Assembly (NCBI GenBank): GCA_027487995.1
Contig: JAIYCN010000268.1
Span: 1 to 37,143 of the forward strand
DNA from: Rubrivivax sp.
Lineage (GTDB): Bacteria; Pseudomonadota; Gammaproteobacteria; Burkholderiales; Burkholderiaceae_C
Reading direction: 5' to 3'
Length of the DNA stretch: 37,143 nt
Part shown: in pieces, positions 9,082 to 20,058 of the stretch
Layout: each line of letters opens with the position of its first letter
How positions within the stretch are numbered: the stretch's first letter is position 1
Notes under the pieces: model-generated
Database searches by the model: none
What the model was told of the DNA's origin: nothing
Seen by the model: only the letters and a program-made list of their open reading frames with translations
Translations under genes and position numbers: made by a program

Positions 9082-10212
9082 ATGACGAATACCCTGCCGC
9101 GCTGGATCGACCTGGGGCTGCTGCCCTTGCTGAATCTGGCCATGGCCATGGCGGTGGCCAGCGTGGTGGTGTGGGCCATCGGGTTGGACCCCTCATTGGT
9201 GATGGCACTTTTGGTGAAGGGGGCCTGGGGCAGCGCTTCGGGCATCAGCTACACCCTGTACTACAGCACCACCTTCGTATTCACCGGGTTGGCCGTGGCC
9301 GTGGCCTTCCATGCGGGCCTCTTCAACATTGGTGGCGAAGGACAGGCCGCGATGGGGGGCTTGGGCACGGGCCTGGTGGCGCTGGCGGCGCTGCAATGGG
9401 CGCCAGGTTGGCCGGCGGCCGTGCTGGTGCCGGCCATGGTGCTGGGGGCCATGCTCTTCGGCGCGGCGTGGGCGGCGGTGCCTGGGGCCCTGCAGGCTTG
9501 GCGCGGCAGCCATGTGGTGATCACCACCATCATGTTCAATTTCCTGGCGGCGGCCCTGATGGGCTACCTGCTGGTGGAGGTGCTCAAGGAGCCGGGCACC
9601 ATGGACCTGCAAAGCCGTGCGTTCGAGCCTGCAGCGCGCATGCCGGCGGTGCATGACGTGTTCCAGGCGATGGGTATGGACTGGCCTGCGACGCCCTTGA
9701 ACCTGACCGTGTTCCTGGCCGTGGGTGCCTTGGTTGCGGTGTGGTGGCTGCTGTGGAAGTCCCGCAGCGGCTTTGACTTGCGGGCCAGCGGACATGCGCC
9801 AGCAGCAGCCCTGTACGCCGGTGTGGACCCGAGGCGACAGGTGATGATGGCCATGGTGGTGTCGGGCGCGCTGGCCGGGTTGGTGGGTGTCAATGAGATT
9901 GCCGGGGTGCACCAGCGCCTTTTGCCGGACTTCGTGGCCGGTGCCGGCTTTGCGGGGATTGCCGTCTCGCTGATTGGGCGCAACCACCCGTTCGGGATTG
10001 CACTGGCGGCGCTCTTGTTCGGCACCCTGTACCAGGGCGGAGCGGAACTGGCCTTCGAGGTTCAGGGCTTCAGCCGCGACATGGTGTTCACGTTGCAGGG
10101 ATTGATCGTGCTGTTTGCCGGTGCCTTGTCCACCGTGCTGGTGGGGCCGCTGGCGCGTGTGCATGCGCGGTGGAGCCGGCGCGCTTCCGCGGATTCGGAG
10201 CCGCGCGCATGA
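9082..10212 (+). CDS. Nucleoside ABC transporter permease 1
   Basis: This 376-residue integral membrane protein belongs to the branched-chain/ribose-type permease family (BPD_transp_2). Hydrophobic segments run through most of its length, and the family motif appears as HAGLFNIGGEGQAAMGG (about residues 77-93). A second conserved region, GFDLRASGHAPAAALYAGVD, sits about two thirds along and is followed by GVNEIAGVH. Nucleoside importers of this class have two different permeases, and the next gene supplies the second. It starts 13 bp after the ATPase gene and overlaps the second permease by 4 bp. The C-terminus ends in a basic, Arg-rich cytoplasmic tail. Confidence 0.9.
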   Translation: MTNTLPRWIDLGLLPLLNLAMAMAVASVVVWAIGLDPSLVMALLVKGAWGSASGISYTLYYSTTFVFTGLAVAVAFHAGLFNIGGEGQAAMGGLGTGLVALAALQWAPGWPAAVLVPAMVLGAMLFGAAWAAVPGALQAWRGSHVVITTIMFNFLAAALMGYLLVEVLKEPGTMDLQSRAFEPAARMPAVHDVFQAMGMDWPATPLNLTVFLAVGALVAVWWLLWKSRSGFDLRASGHAPAAALYAGVDPRRQVMMAMVVSGALAGLVGVNEIAGVHQRLLPDFVAGAGFAGIAVSLIGRNHPFGIALAALLFGTLYQGGAELAFEVQGFSRDMVFTLQGLIVLFAGALSTVLVGPLARVHARWSRRASADSEPRA

Positions 10213-11204
10213 TGGAACTGCTGCAGGAGATTGGGCTTCAGGCCGGCACGCTGTTGGGTTCAACCCTGCGCGGGGCCACGCCGCTGATCCTGTGCGCCTT
10301 GGCCGGGTGCCTGGCGGAACGGTCGGGCGTGGTGGACCTGGGGCTGGAGGGCAAGATGCTGCTGTCGGCCTTTGCCGCAGCCAGCGTGGCTGCCGCCACG
10401 GGGTCCTGGGTGCCTGCCGTGATGGTGGCCTTGGCGCTGGGCGTGGCCATGTCCATGGTGCAGGGCTGGGGTTGTGTGACGCACCGCGGCGATCAGGTGG
10501 TGATGGGCATGGCGCTGACCATGACGGCCGCGGGATTGACGGTGGTGCTGGGCGGTGCGTGGTTTGGATTGGGCGGGCAGACGCCGCAGGTGGGCGAGGG
10601 TGCGCGCTTGACCGGTTGGTTCACCGACGCCGCGCAGGCCGTGCAAGCCCTGCCGGTGCTGGGCCCGGTGCTGGGCCTGGGCCTGATGGGCCACAACGCC
10701 TTGGTGTACCTGGCCTTGCTGTGTGTGGTGCTGGTCTGGGCCTTGTTGTTCCACACGCGGCTGGGCCTGCGCCTGCGCGCGGTGGGTGAGAACCCGCTGA
10801 TGGTGGATGCGGCTGGTGTGTCGGTGCGCGGCCTTCGCTACCAGGCCCTGGCGATCAACGGCGTGCTGTCGGGTCTGGCGGGGACGTATCTGGTGCTGGC
10901 ACTGAATGCGAACTTCATTCCGCACATGACGGCCGGGCGCGGCTACATGGCGCTGGCTGCGCTCATCTTCGGCAAGTGGAATCCGGTGGGTGCGTTTGCG
11001 GCCTGCCTGCTGTTCGGTTTTCTGGATGCCCTGGCCATACGCCTGCAGGGCGCACCCTGGCCGGAGATGCTGGGCGGTGGTACCGTTCCGGTGCAGGCCA
11101 TTCAGGCGCTGCCCTACCTGATGACGGTGGTGCTGCTGGCGGGCTTCATTGGCCGCGCACGTGCGCCGGCGGCTCTGGGTGTGCCTTACCTGAAGGAACG
11201 GTGA
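10209..11204 (+). CDS. Nucleoside ABC transporter permease 2
   Basis: This is the second membrane subunit, 331 residues. The family motif is LAERSGVVDLGLEGKMLLSAF near residues 34-54, and the C-terminal half has LRLRAVGENPLMVDAAGVSV followed by GVLSGLAGTYL. The start at 10209 gives an ATGA overlap with the first permease. The frame is open further upstream to 10170, but that would run deep into the preceding gene and add a non-membrane, basic stretch. The stop overlaps the cytidine deaminase ATG by 1 bp (TGATG). It should pair with permease 1 to form the transmembrane pore. Confidence 0.9.
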   Translation: MMELLQEIGLQAGTLLGSTLRGATPLILCALAGCLAERSGVVDLGLEGKMLLSAFAAASVAAATGSWVPAVMVALALGVAMSMVQGWGCVTHRGDQVVMGMALTMTAAGLTVVLGGAWFGLGGQTPQVGEGARLTGWFTDAAQAVQALPVLGPVLGLGLMGHNALVYLALLCVVLVWALLFHTRLGLRLRAVGENPLMVDAAGVSVRGLRYQALAINGVLSGLAGTYLVLALNANFIPHMTAGRGYMALAALIFGKWNPVGAFAACLLFGFLDALAIRLQGAPWPEMLGGGTVPVQAIQALPYLMTVVLLAGFIGRARAPAALGVPYLKER

Positions 11205-11650
11205 TGCAATTGGAGCCGGGATTGAGTGCCGAGCAGGAGCGGCACCTGGTGCAGGTGGCGCGGGACGCGCGCCTGCGGGCGCATGCCCCGTATTCCCACT
11301 TTGCCGTGGGAGCCGCCCTGATGGATGAACATGGCCGTGTGCACGCCGGGGCCAACATTGAAAACGCCGCTTACCCACAGGGCCTGTGCGCCGAAGCCGC
11401 AGCGCTGGCGCACCTGGTGGTGGCCGGGGGTACGCGCATCACGGCTGCGGTGGTGGTGGGTGAAGGCCGCGCGCCGGTGACGCCCTGCGGCGGATGCCGC
11501 CAGAAGCTGCGCGAGTTCGCACGTGACGACCTGCCGGTGATCGTGGCCGACGGGCGCGAGGTTCGTTTGCGCACCACGCTGGGGGCCCTATTGCCGCACA
11601 GCTTTGGACCGGACCACCTGCATGCGGTTCCTGGGCGTGAGGGTGTTTGA
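11204..11650 (+). CDS. cdd: Cytidine deaminase
   Basis: This protein should hydrolyse cytidine and deoxycytidine to uridine and deoxyuridine. It has 148 residues, the size of the small tetrameric form. The zinc site is complete: C62-A-E64 (YPQGLCAEAAAL, with E64 the proton shuttle) and C95-GG-C98 (TPCGGCRQKL). The nucleoside-binding segment GANIENAAYP is at 49-58. The ATG at 11204 overlaps the permease stop (TGATG) and has AAGGA 7 nt upstream; extensions of this frame into the permease gene are spurious. Its products would be split by the pyrimidine phosphorylase DeoA encoded downstream. The GTG start of the next gene lies 3 bp after its stop. Confidence 0.95.
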   Translation: MQLEPGLSAEQERHLVQVARDARLRAHAPYSHFAVGAALMDEHGRVHAGANIENAAYPQGLCAEAAALAHLVVAGGTRITAAVVVGEGRAPVTPCGGCRQKLREFARDDLPVIVADGREVRLRTTLGALLPHSFGPDHLHAVPGREGV

Positions 11651-11653
11651 GCC

Positions 11654-12505
11654 GTGAGTGCCGATTCGAGCGTTCAGGCCAGCGCCGAGCGCCTGCGCGA
11701 CGCTTGGGGCGCGCGTCGGCCCAAGGCGGCGGTGGTGTTGGGCTCGGGCTGGGCTGGCATGGTGCAGGACCTGGAAGCGCCCATTGACGTGCCCTATGGC
11801 GAGCTGCCGGCCTTTCCGCCCCTGGGTATTGCCGGACACGCAGCCTGTGTGCGCTTGGCGCGGCTGCCGCGGCGGCCTGATGGTGGCGCTGAGGTCAGCG
11901 CCGGAGCAGATGTGATGGTGCTGATGGGCCGCCAGCACGCCTATGAAACCGGTGATGCCACGGCCATGCGGGGGGCTGTGCAGACCGTGGCGGCCTTGGG
12001 TTGCCCGGTGTTGGTGGTGACCAATGCCGCCGGCAGCCTGCACACACAGTGGCCGGCCGGCAGCTTGATGGCCTTGAGCGACCACCTGAACCTGGTGCAA
12101 CGCTCGCCTTTGCAGGGAGTGACGGGCAGCGCGCGATTTGTGGACATGGCGCAGGCCTATGACCCGCAGCTTCGTGCACGGGCCCTTGAGGCCACTGCGC
12201 GTGTGGGCGCAACGCTGCACGAGGGCGTGTACGCCTGGATGATGGGCCCACAGTTCGAGACGCCCGCGGAGATCCGCATGTTGCAGCGCTTGGGCGCCGA
12301 TGCAGTGGGCATGAGCACGGTGCCCGAGACCATCGCGGCGCGCCATGCAGGCTTGCGCGTGTTGGCGATTTCCTTGATGACCAACATGGCTGCCGGCCTG
12401 AGTGCCGAGACCCTGAGCCATGAGCAAACGTTGCGAGCTGCGGCGGCCAATGAGCAGCGTGCGGCGCAGGTGTTGTGCGCGATTCTTCAATCCATCGTTG
12501 ACTAA
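11654..12505 (+). CDS. Purine nucleoside phosphorylase (trimeric, PunA/XapA type)
   Basis: This enzyme should phosphorolyse (deoxy)inosine and (deoxy)guanosine to the base and (deoxy)ribose-1-phosphate. The 283-residue protein has the phosphate loop AVVLGSGWAG, a MGRQHAYE segment (equivalent to GRxHxYE), VTNAAGSL, and the strongly conserved GPQFETPAEIRML followed by GADAVGMSTVPE. These mark the trimeric class rather than the hexameric DeoD class. The start is GTG at 11654, because no ATG precedes the phosphate loop closely enough. The gene follows cdd after 3 bp and abuts the S9 peptidase ATG with no intervening base. In the pathway it takes inosine made by adenosine deaminase. Confidence 0.92.
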   Translation: MSADSSVQASAERLRDAWGARRPKAAVVLGSGWAGMVQDLEAPIDVPYGELPAFPPLGIAGHAACVRLARLPRRPDGGAEVSAGADVMVLMGRQHAYETGDATAMRGAVQTVAALGCPVLVVTNAAGSLHTQWPAGSLMALSDHLNLVQRSPLQGVTGSARFVDMAQAYDPQLRARALEATARVGATLHEGVYAWMMGPQFETPAEIRMLQRLGADAVGMSTVPETIAARHAGLRVLAISLMTNMAAGLSAETLSHEQTLRAAAANEQRAAQVLCAILQSIVD

Positions 12506-14746
12506 ATGAACCTCGACCTCTTGCAGCGCGGCCCGCGGGTTTCCCCATCAGCCGTTTTGGCGGCCCTCTCGGCTGCGGTGTGCGCCGCTCTGGTTCTTTC
12601 ACTGACCATGCCCCCATCCCACGCCAATCCGCCCAAGGCCCCTGCGGTGAACGCCATGGCCCCCGAGCCCGCTGACCCGCATGTGGGATTGGAGGATGTG
12701 ATGGGCGAGGCGGCACTGGCCTGGGTTCGCCAGCGCAACGCCCATTCCGAAGGGGTGCTGCAGGCCGATCCGCGGTTTGAGGCGCTGCGCCTTGAATTGC
12801 GCGAGGTGCTCGATGCCCGCGACCGAATTCCATCGGTGTCGCGTCATGGCGCCTGGCTCTACAACTTCTGGCAGGACGCGAACAACCCGCGCGGCATGTG
12901 GCGCCGCACCACCCTGGCTGAGTACCGCAAGGCCGAGCCGAAGTGGGAGGTGATGCTGGATGTGGACGCCTTGGGGAAGGCTGAGGGGAAAAGTTGGGTG
13001 TGGCAGGGCGGTGATTGCCTGTCGGCCGCCTCCACGCGTTGCATGGTGGCCCTGTCGCCAGGAGGCACGGATGCCAGCGTGGTGCGCGAGTTCGACCTAG
13101 GCACGCGTGAGTTCGTGAAGGACGGGTTCACGCTTCCCTTGTCGAAGAACCGGTGGACCTGGGTGGATGCAGACACCCTGTTGGTGGGTACTGCCGCCCC
13201 GGGCGATCCCGTGACCGACTCTGGATACCCCCGTGCCATTCGGCTGTGGAAGCGAGGCACACCCTTGGCTCAGGCACGGGTGGTGTTCGAGGGGGAGCAG
13301 CGCGACGCTTGGGCGGCTGTCGACAGCGACCTGACGCCTGGCCATGAGCGGCTCCTGGTGATTCGGGGCATGGACTTCTACCGCCACGAGCTCTTCTTGC
13401 TCCAGGGCACGACGCTCAAGCGGGTGCCCAAGCCTGACAACGCGCGGGTGGTCTTCTGGAAAGACCGCGCGCTGATGCGCTTGCGCTCGGATTGGGCGCA
13501 GGGTGGCCGTGTGTGGGCCGCCGGTAGCCTGTTGGTGATGTCGGCGGCTGATCTGATGGATGGCAAGCCCGAGCCGGTGGCGCTGTTCACGCCCACGCCG
13601 CAGCGCTCCTTGGCGGGTTTTGCGGCCACGGCCACATCGGTGGTGCTGAACGTGATGCAGGATGTGACCGGACGCCTGGAGGTGCGGCGGCCGGAAGGCC
13701 AGGGCTGGAGCACCCGCGCAATCCCGGTGCCCAACACCGGCACGGTGTGGTTCACCACGCTACACGATTCCACGGTGTTGGACGACGAACTGGGGGAGAG
13801 CCTGGTGGTGGGCTACACCGACTTGCTCACACCCGAAAGCCTGATGCTGGCGCGCGCGGACCGCGCCGGTCTTGAAAACCTGAAGGCGCGTCAGGGTCTG
13901 TTTCCGACGCAAGGATTGCGGCTGGAGCAACGGTTTGCAGTGTCGAAGGACGGCACACGGATCCCGTACTTCATCGTGACGCCTACCGGCCCGCGCACAT
14001 CGGGCCCCAAGCCCACGCTGCTGTATGGCTATGGAGGATTCGAGATTCCGATGCAGTCCACCTACTCGGGCGGCATCGGGCGCGGGTGGCTGGCGCGTGG
14101 TGGCGTGTACGTGCTGGCCAACATTCGCGGTGGCGGTGAATATGGTCCCAATTGGCACACCTCGGCCATTCGGGAGAACAAGCAGCGCAGCTACGACGAC
14201 TTCATTGCGGTGGCCGAAGACCTCATCAAGACCGGCGTGACCACGCCGGCGCAGTTGGGCATCCGCGGCGGCAGCAATGGCGGCCTGCTGGTGGGCGCGG
14301 TGATGACGCAACGGCCCGACCTGTTCGGTGCGGTGGTATGCCAGGTGCCGCTGCTGGACATGCGGCGCTTTCACCGGCTGTTGGCTGGGGCCAGTTGGAT
14401 GGCCGAGTATGGCAACCCGGACAAGGAGGAAGACTGGGCCTTCATCTCGCGTTACAGCCCCTATCACCACATTCCGCCTTCATCAGGCGAAGGTGCGAAG
14501 AAGCTGCCGCCCGTGCTGCTGGTGACCTCCACGCGGGACGACCGCGTGCACCCCGGCCATGCGCGCAAGATGGCCGCGCGCCTGATGGAGCGCGGGCAGC
14601 CGGTGCTGTACTGGGAAAACATCGAGGGGGGCCACAGCGGCGCGGCTGACAGTGGACAGCGCGCGCGCATGCAGGCTTTGGAATACACCTTCCTGTGGCG
14701 GCAGCTGGGCGCGCCGATGGCGGCTGCAGCCGAGATCAAGCGATGA
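12506..14746 (+). CDS. Exported S9 family peptidase (prolyl-oligopeptidase-like)
   Basis: This 746-residue serine peptidase has an N-terminal beta-propeller (about 60-470) and a C-terminal alpha/beta-hydrolase domain. The family start motif DPHVGLEDVMGEAALAWVRQ is at about 58-77. The catalytic triad is visible: S590 (RGGSNGGLL), D678/D679 (STRDDRVHPGH) and H710 (EGGHSGA). YGYGGFEIP and NIRGGGEYG support the oxyanion region. The first 41 residues form a long signal peptide ending SHA, so it should be exported. It would cleave short peptides, probably after proline, though specificity is inferred. It begins directly at the base after the purine nucleoside phosphorylase stop and overlaps deoC by 4 bp, an odd place for a peptidase among nucleoside genes. 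Confidence 0.9.
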   Translation: MNLDLLQRGPRVSPSAVLAALSAAVCAALVLSLTMPPSHANPPKAPAVNAMAPEPADPHVGLEDVMGEAALAWVRQRNAHSEGVLQADPRFEALRLELREVLDARDRIPSVSRHGAWLYNFWQDANNPRGMWRRTTLAEYRKAEPKWEVMLDVDALGKAEGKSWVWQGGDCLSAASTRCMVALSPGGTDASVVREFDLGTREFVKDGFTLPLSKNRWTWVDADTLLVGTAAPGDPVTDSGYPRAIRLWKRGTPLAQARVVFEGEQRDAWAAVDSDLTPGHERLLVIRGMDFYRHELFLLQGTTLKRVPKPDNARVVFWKDRALMRLRSDWAQGGRVWAAGSLLVMSAADLMDGKPEPVALFTPTPQRSLAGFAATATSVVLNVMQDVTGRLEVRRPEGQGWSTRAIPVPNTGTVWFTTLHDSTVLDDELGESLVVGYTDLLTPESLMLARADRAGLENLKARQGLFPTQGLRLEQRFAVSKDGTRIPYFIVTPTGPRTSGPKPTLLYGYGGFEIPMQSTYSGGIGRGWLARGGVYVLANIRGGGEYGPNWHTSAIRENKQRSYDDFIAVAEDLIKTGVTTPAQLGIRGGSNGGLLVGAVMTQRPDLFGAVVCQVPLLDMRRFHRLLAGASWMAEYGNPDKEEDWAFISRYSPYHHIPPSSGEGAKKLPPVLLVTSTRDDRVHPGHARKMAARLMERGQPVLYWENIEGGHSGAADSGQRARMQALEYTFLWRQLGAPMAAAAEIKR

Positions 14747-15684
14747 GTTCTTCCATGATCAATTCGATGACGATGGAGCAGGCCGCGCGGACCGCGCTGG
14801 CCTGCATGGACCTGACCAGCCTGGGTGAGGCCGACACGCCTTTGGTGGTGGGCGCCTTGATCGACCGCAGCCGCAGCGCCGTGGGTGCGCCGGCCGCGCT
14901 GTGCGTGTGGCCGCGCTTCGTGCGGCAGGTGGCTTCGGGCCTGGCTGCGCTGCATGGATCTGATGCGTCGACTCTGCCGCGCGTGGCTGCGGTAGCGAAC
15001 TTTCCCACTGGCACGCAGCCGCTGGCGCAGGTGCTGAATGACGTGCGCGGCATCGTGGCCGATGGCGGGCATGAAGTGGACCTGGTGCTGGATTGGCAGG
15101 CCGTTCGGCGCGGTAGCGCGTTGGACTTGGAGCGCGCAGCGCTGGGAGTTCGAGCCGTGCGGCAAGCGTGCAGGGGCGCCGCACTGAAGCTCATCATCGA
15201 GTCGGGCGAATTGAAGGATCCCGGACTGATTGCGCTGGCCAGCCGCATCGGGCTCAATGAGGGTGCGGACTTCCTCAAGACCAGCACCGGCAAGACGCCC
15301 ACGGGTGCCACGCCCGAAGCCGCGAGGGTGATGCTGGAGTGCATCGCTGCGCATCCGCGCGGGGCGGTGGTGGGCTTCAAGGCCTCTGGCGGCGTGCGCA
15401 CTGTGCGTGATGCGCAGGTGTATATCGATTTGGTCAGCCAGATCCTGGGGCCGCAGGCTTTGTCGCCGCTGCGCTTTCGCATTGGCGCCAGTGGTCTGCT
15501 GGCGGATGTCGAGGCGGTGCTGGCTTCAAAGGATGGTTCCGGGGCAGAGGCCGGCTTGATTCCTATGGTCGCGGGTTCGGCTGCGGGGGATGCAGGCAAG
15601 GCCGGCAAGGGGCACACGGGTGACGATGCCGGCTATGACGCTGGCGGTGGCTACGACGGTGGCGGTGCCGACGGAGGCGCCTGA
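14743..15684 (+). CDS. deoC: Deoxyribose-phosphate aldolase with Gly/Asp-rich C-terminal tail
   Basis: This enzyme should cleave 2-deoxyribose-5-phosphate to glyceraldehyde-3-phosphate and acetaldehyde, the last step of deoxynucleoside catabolism. Active-site residues are K179, the Schiff-base lysine (GADFLKTSTGK), K213 (VVGFKASGGVRT) and D113 (HEVDLVLDW). The usual proline of the FKPAGG motif is Ser here. The start at 14743 gives an ATGA overlap with the peptidase gene. The enzyme core ends near residue 265, but the protein continues to 313 with a low-complexity tail rich in Gly, Asp and Ala and containing Tyr298 and Tyr304. The E. coli enzyme ends in a flexible tail whose last residue is a catalytically helpful Tyr, so the tail may be an enlarged version. 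It overlaps deoA by 1 bp. Confidence 0.93.
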   Translation: MSSSMINSMTMEQAARTALACMDLTSLGEADTPLVVGALIDRSRSAVGAPAALCVWPRFVRQVASGLAALHGSDASTLPRVAAVANFPTGTQPLAQVLNDVRGIVADGGHEVDLVLDWQAVRRGSALDLERAALGVRAVRQACRGAALKLIIESGELKDPGLIALASRIGLNEGADFLKTSTGKTPTGATPEAARVMLECIAAHPRGAVVGFKASGGVRTVRDAQVYIDLVSQILGPQALSPLRFRIGASGLLADVEAVLASKDGSGAEAGLIPMVAGSAAGDAGKAGKGHTGDDAGYDAGGGYDGGGADGGA

Positions 15685-17078
15685 TGACGCCAACCCCAGC
15701 CGAAATCATCCGCACCAAGCGGGACGGCGGGGTGCACAGCGAGGCCGAGCTGCGCTCGTTGGTTCAGGGGATTTCTGACCAGAGCTGGGCTGACAGCCAG
15801 GTGGCGGCCTGGGCCATGGCGGTGTTGTTGCGCGGCTTGAACCCGCAGGAGCGGCATGGGTTGACGCGCGCGATGGCCCATTCAGGCCGCGTGCTGGATT
15901 GGTCTGCCGTCCGTGGATTGCACGGGCCGATCCTGGACAAGCATTCCACCGGCGGAGTGGGTGACAAGGTCAGCCTGATCGTGGCGCCGCTGGTGGCGGC
16001 CTGCGGCGGTGTGGTGCCGATGATTTCCGGGCGAGGCTTGGGGCATACCGGGGGCACGTTGGACAAACTGGAATCGCTGCCGGGTTTTCAGGTGCATTTG
16101 TCCGATGCAGCGCTGCATGAGACCTTGCGTGAAGCGGGTTGCGCCATCATCGGAGCAGGCCCCGATTTGGCGCCCGCCGACCGGCGGCTGTACGCGATTC
16201 GAGACGTGACGGCCACAGTGGAGTCGCTGGACCTGATCACGGCCAGCATCCTGAGCAAGAAGTTGGCTGCGGGCCTGCAGGCCCTGGTGATGGATGTGAA
16301 GGTGGGCAGCGGCGCGGTGATGCCCGAACTGCCGCGCGCCTTGGCCCTGGCCCGCAGCTTGGTGGAGGTGGCCACCGCGGAAGGCTTGCCCATTCGGGCT
16401 TTGATCACGGACATGGGCCAGGTGCTGGGCCGCACGGCCGGCCATGCCCTGGAAGTGCGTGAGGCGATGCAGTTGTTGAACGACCCGCCGCTGGTTTCGG
16501 AGTTGGCCTATTCACCGCATGGTGGCGATGCCCTGCAGGGCGGTGCGCGGCTGTTGTGGCTGAGTGTTCTGCAGGCCGCGCATTTGCTGGTGATGGGGGG
16601 TTTGCAGCCTGATCTGCCCACCGCATGGGAAGCAGCCTTGAAGGCCTTGAACAGTGGCGCGGCAGCCGAGCGGTTTGCGCGGATGGTGGCGCTGCAGGGC
16701 GGGCCTGCGGATGTCTGGCGGGACGCGGGCTTGGCTTCAGCGCCGTGCATGGTGGCCGTGTGGCCCGCGAACACAAAGTCTGGTCGGGTGATTGCGATTG
16801 ATTCGCGCGCCCTGGGCATGGCGGTGTTGCGCTTGGGCGGTGGGCGGGCGCGGCCGGGCGATGTGATCGACCCGCGAGTGGGCTTGAGCGACGTGCTTGG
16901 CGTGGGCGAGGCGTTCAGCCCTGAGCGGCCTTTGGCGGTGCTGCATGCGGCCGACGAGGCGCAGGCTACAAGCGTGGCGCGGGAGGTGGCCGAGGCCTTT
17001 GAGTGGGTCGAGGAGACTCAGACGGTGCCGCCGCGCGCCTTGGTGGTGCAGGAAGTCACGCCGCCCGCAGCGGCCTGA
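15684..17078 (+). CDS. deoA: Thymidine (pyrimidine-nucleoside) phosphorylase
   Basis: This enzyme should phosphorolyse thymidine and deoxyuridine, and possibly uridine, to base plus deoxyribose-1-phosphate. The 464-residue length is normal. The signature DKHSTGGVGDKVSL (85-98, with H87) and SGRGLGHTGGTLDKLES (115-131) are intact, and R173, S188 and K192 fit the known substrate-binding Arg, Ser and Lys. The ATG is part of a TGATG overlap with deoC, so the two are coupled, the common deoC-deoA arrangement. It is the last gene of the plus-strand run. Its stop is only 2 bp from the convergent upp stop, leaving no room for a terminator between them. Whether it prefers thymidine or also takes uridine is not clear from sequence. 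Confidence 0.94.
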   Translation: MTPTPAEIIRTKRDGGVHSEAELRSLVQGISDQSWADSQVAAWAMAVLLRGLNPQERHGLTRAMAHSGRVLDWSAVRGLHGPILDKHSTGGVGDKVSLIVAPLVAACGGVVPMISGRGLGHTGGTLDKLESLPGFQVHLSDAALHETLREAGCAIIGAGPDLAPADRRLYAIRDVTATVESLDLITASILSKKLAAGLQALVMDVKVGSGAVMPELPRALALARSLVEVATAEGLPIRALITDMGQVLGRTAGHALEVREAMQLLNDPPLVSELAYSPHGGDALQGGARLLWLSVLQAAHLLVMGGLQPDLPTAWEAALKALNSGAAAERFARMVALQGGPADVWRDAGLASAPCMVAVWPANTKSGRVIAIDSRALGMAVLRLGGGRARPGDVIDPRVGLSDVLGVGEAFSPERPLAVLHAADEAQATSVAREVAEAFEWVEETQTVPPRALVVQEVTPPAAA

Positions 17079-17080
17079 GC

Positions 17081-19214
<2,134 letters not shown>

Positions 19215-19222
19215 GGCTGGCC

Positions 19223-20050
19223 ATGAAGTTCACCGACATGCTCCATGCGGTGGCCCAGCGCCAGCAGTCCATGCTGTGCGTGGGGCTGGACCCCGAGCCC
19301 TCGAAGTTCCCGGCGCAGTGGAAAGGGGACCCGGCGCACATCTTCGACTTCTGCGCGGCCATCGTGGATGCCACGAAGGACCTGGTGTGCGCCTTCAAGC
19401 CGCAGATTGCCTACTTTTCGGCGCACCGCGCCGAAGACCAGTTGGAGCGCCTGATGGCCCAAATCAAGCGCAATGCGCCCGATGTGCCGGTGATCCTGGA
19501 TGCCAAGCGCGGCGACATCGGCAGCACGGCCGAGCAGTATGCGCGCGAGGCCTTCGTGCGCTACCAGGCGGATGCGGTGACGCTGTCGCCCTTCATGGGA
19601 TTCGACTCCATCGAGCCGTACCTGTCGTATGTGGACAAGGGCTTGATTCTGTTGTGCCGCACCTCCAACCCCGGCGGGTCGGACTTACAGGCGCAGCGTC
19701 TGGCCGATGGCAGTCTGCTGTACGAGCATGTGGCGCGGCTGGCCGCCGGGGCTTGGAACAAGACGGGCCAGATCGGCCTGGTGGTGGGGGCGACCTTCCC
19801 GCAGGAATTGGCCCGCGTGCGTGAGTTGGCGCCTACGCTGCCCTTGCTGGTGCCGGGTGTGGGCGCGCAGGGCGGTGACGCGGTGGCCACGGTGAAGGCC
19901 GCCGTGCGGCCTGAGGTGCCGGGTTGTGGCGCCTTGATCGTCAATTCTTCACGCGCGGTGCTGTACGCCAGCGCTGGCGAGGACTTCGCACAGGCTGCGC
20001 GTGCGGCGGCCCGGCAGACGCGTGACGCGCTGAACGCCGCGCGGGGCTGA
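19223..20050 (+). CDS. pyrF: Orotidine 5'-phosphate decarboxylase (type 2)
   Basis: This enzyme should make UMP from OMP, the last step of pyrimidine synthesis. The 275-residue protein has the catalytic motif D93-x-K95-x-x-D98 in [18 protein letters not shown], the form typical of the longer type 2 subfamily. Other conserved parts are [39 protein letters not shown] and [10 protein letters not shown]. The ATG lies 8 bp after the purB stop, so the two should share a transcript. The same product, UMP, is made by Upp upstream through salvage. A GC-rich hairpin follows the stop. Confidence 0.95.
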   Translation: MKFTDMLHAVAQRQQSMLCVGLDPEPSKFPAQWKGDPAHIFDFCAAIVDATKDLVCAFKPQIAYFSAHRAEDQLERLMAQIKRNAPDVPVILDAKRGDIGSTAEQYAREAFVRYQADAVTLSPFMGFDSIEPYLSYVDKGLILLCRTSNPGGSDLQAQRLADGSLLYEHVARLAAGAWNKTGQIGLVVGATFPQELARVRELAPTLPLLVPGVGAQGGDAVATVKAAVRPEVPGCGALIVNSSRAVLYASAGEDFAQAARAAARQTRDALNAARG

Positions 20051-20058
20051 GCCATCCC

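Noticed and set aside
7458-9245. A 595-residue open frame on the minus strand
   Set aside because: It lies antisense to the nucleoside ATPase gene, is rich in His, Gln and Arg, and matches nothing recognisable.
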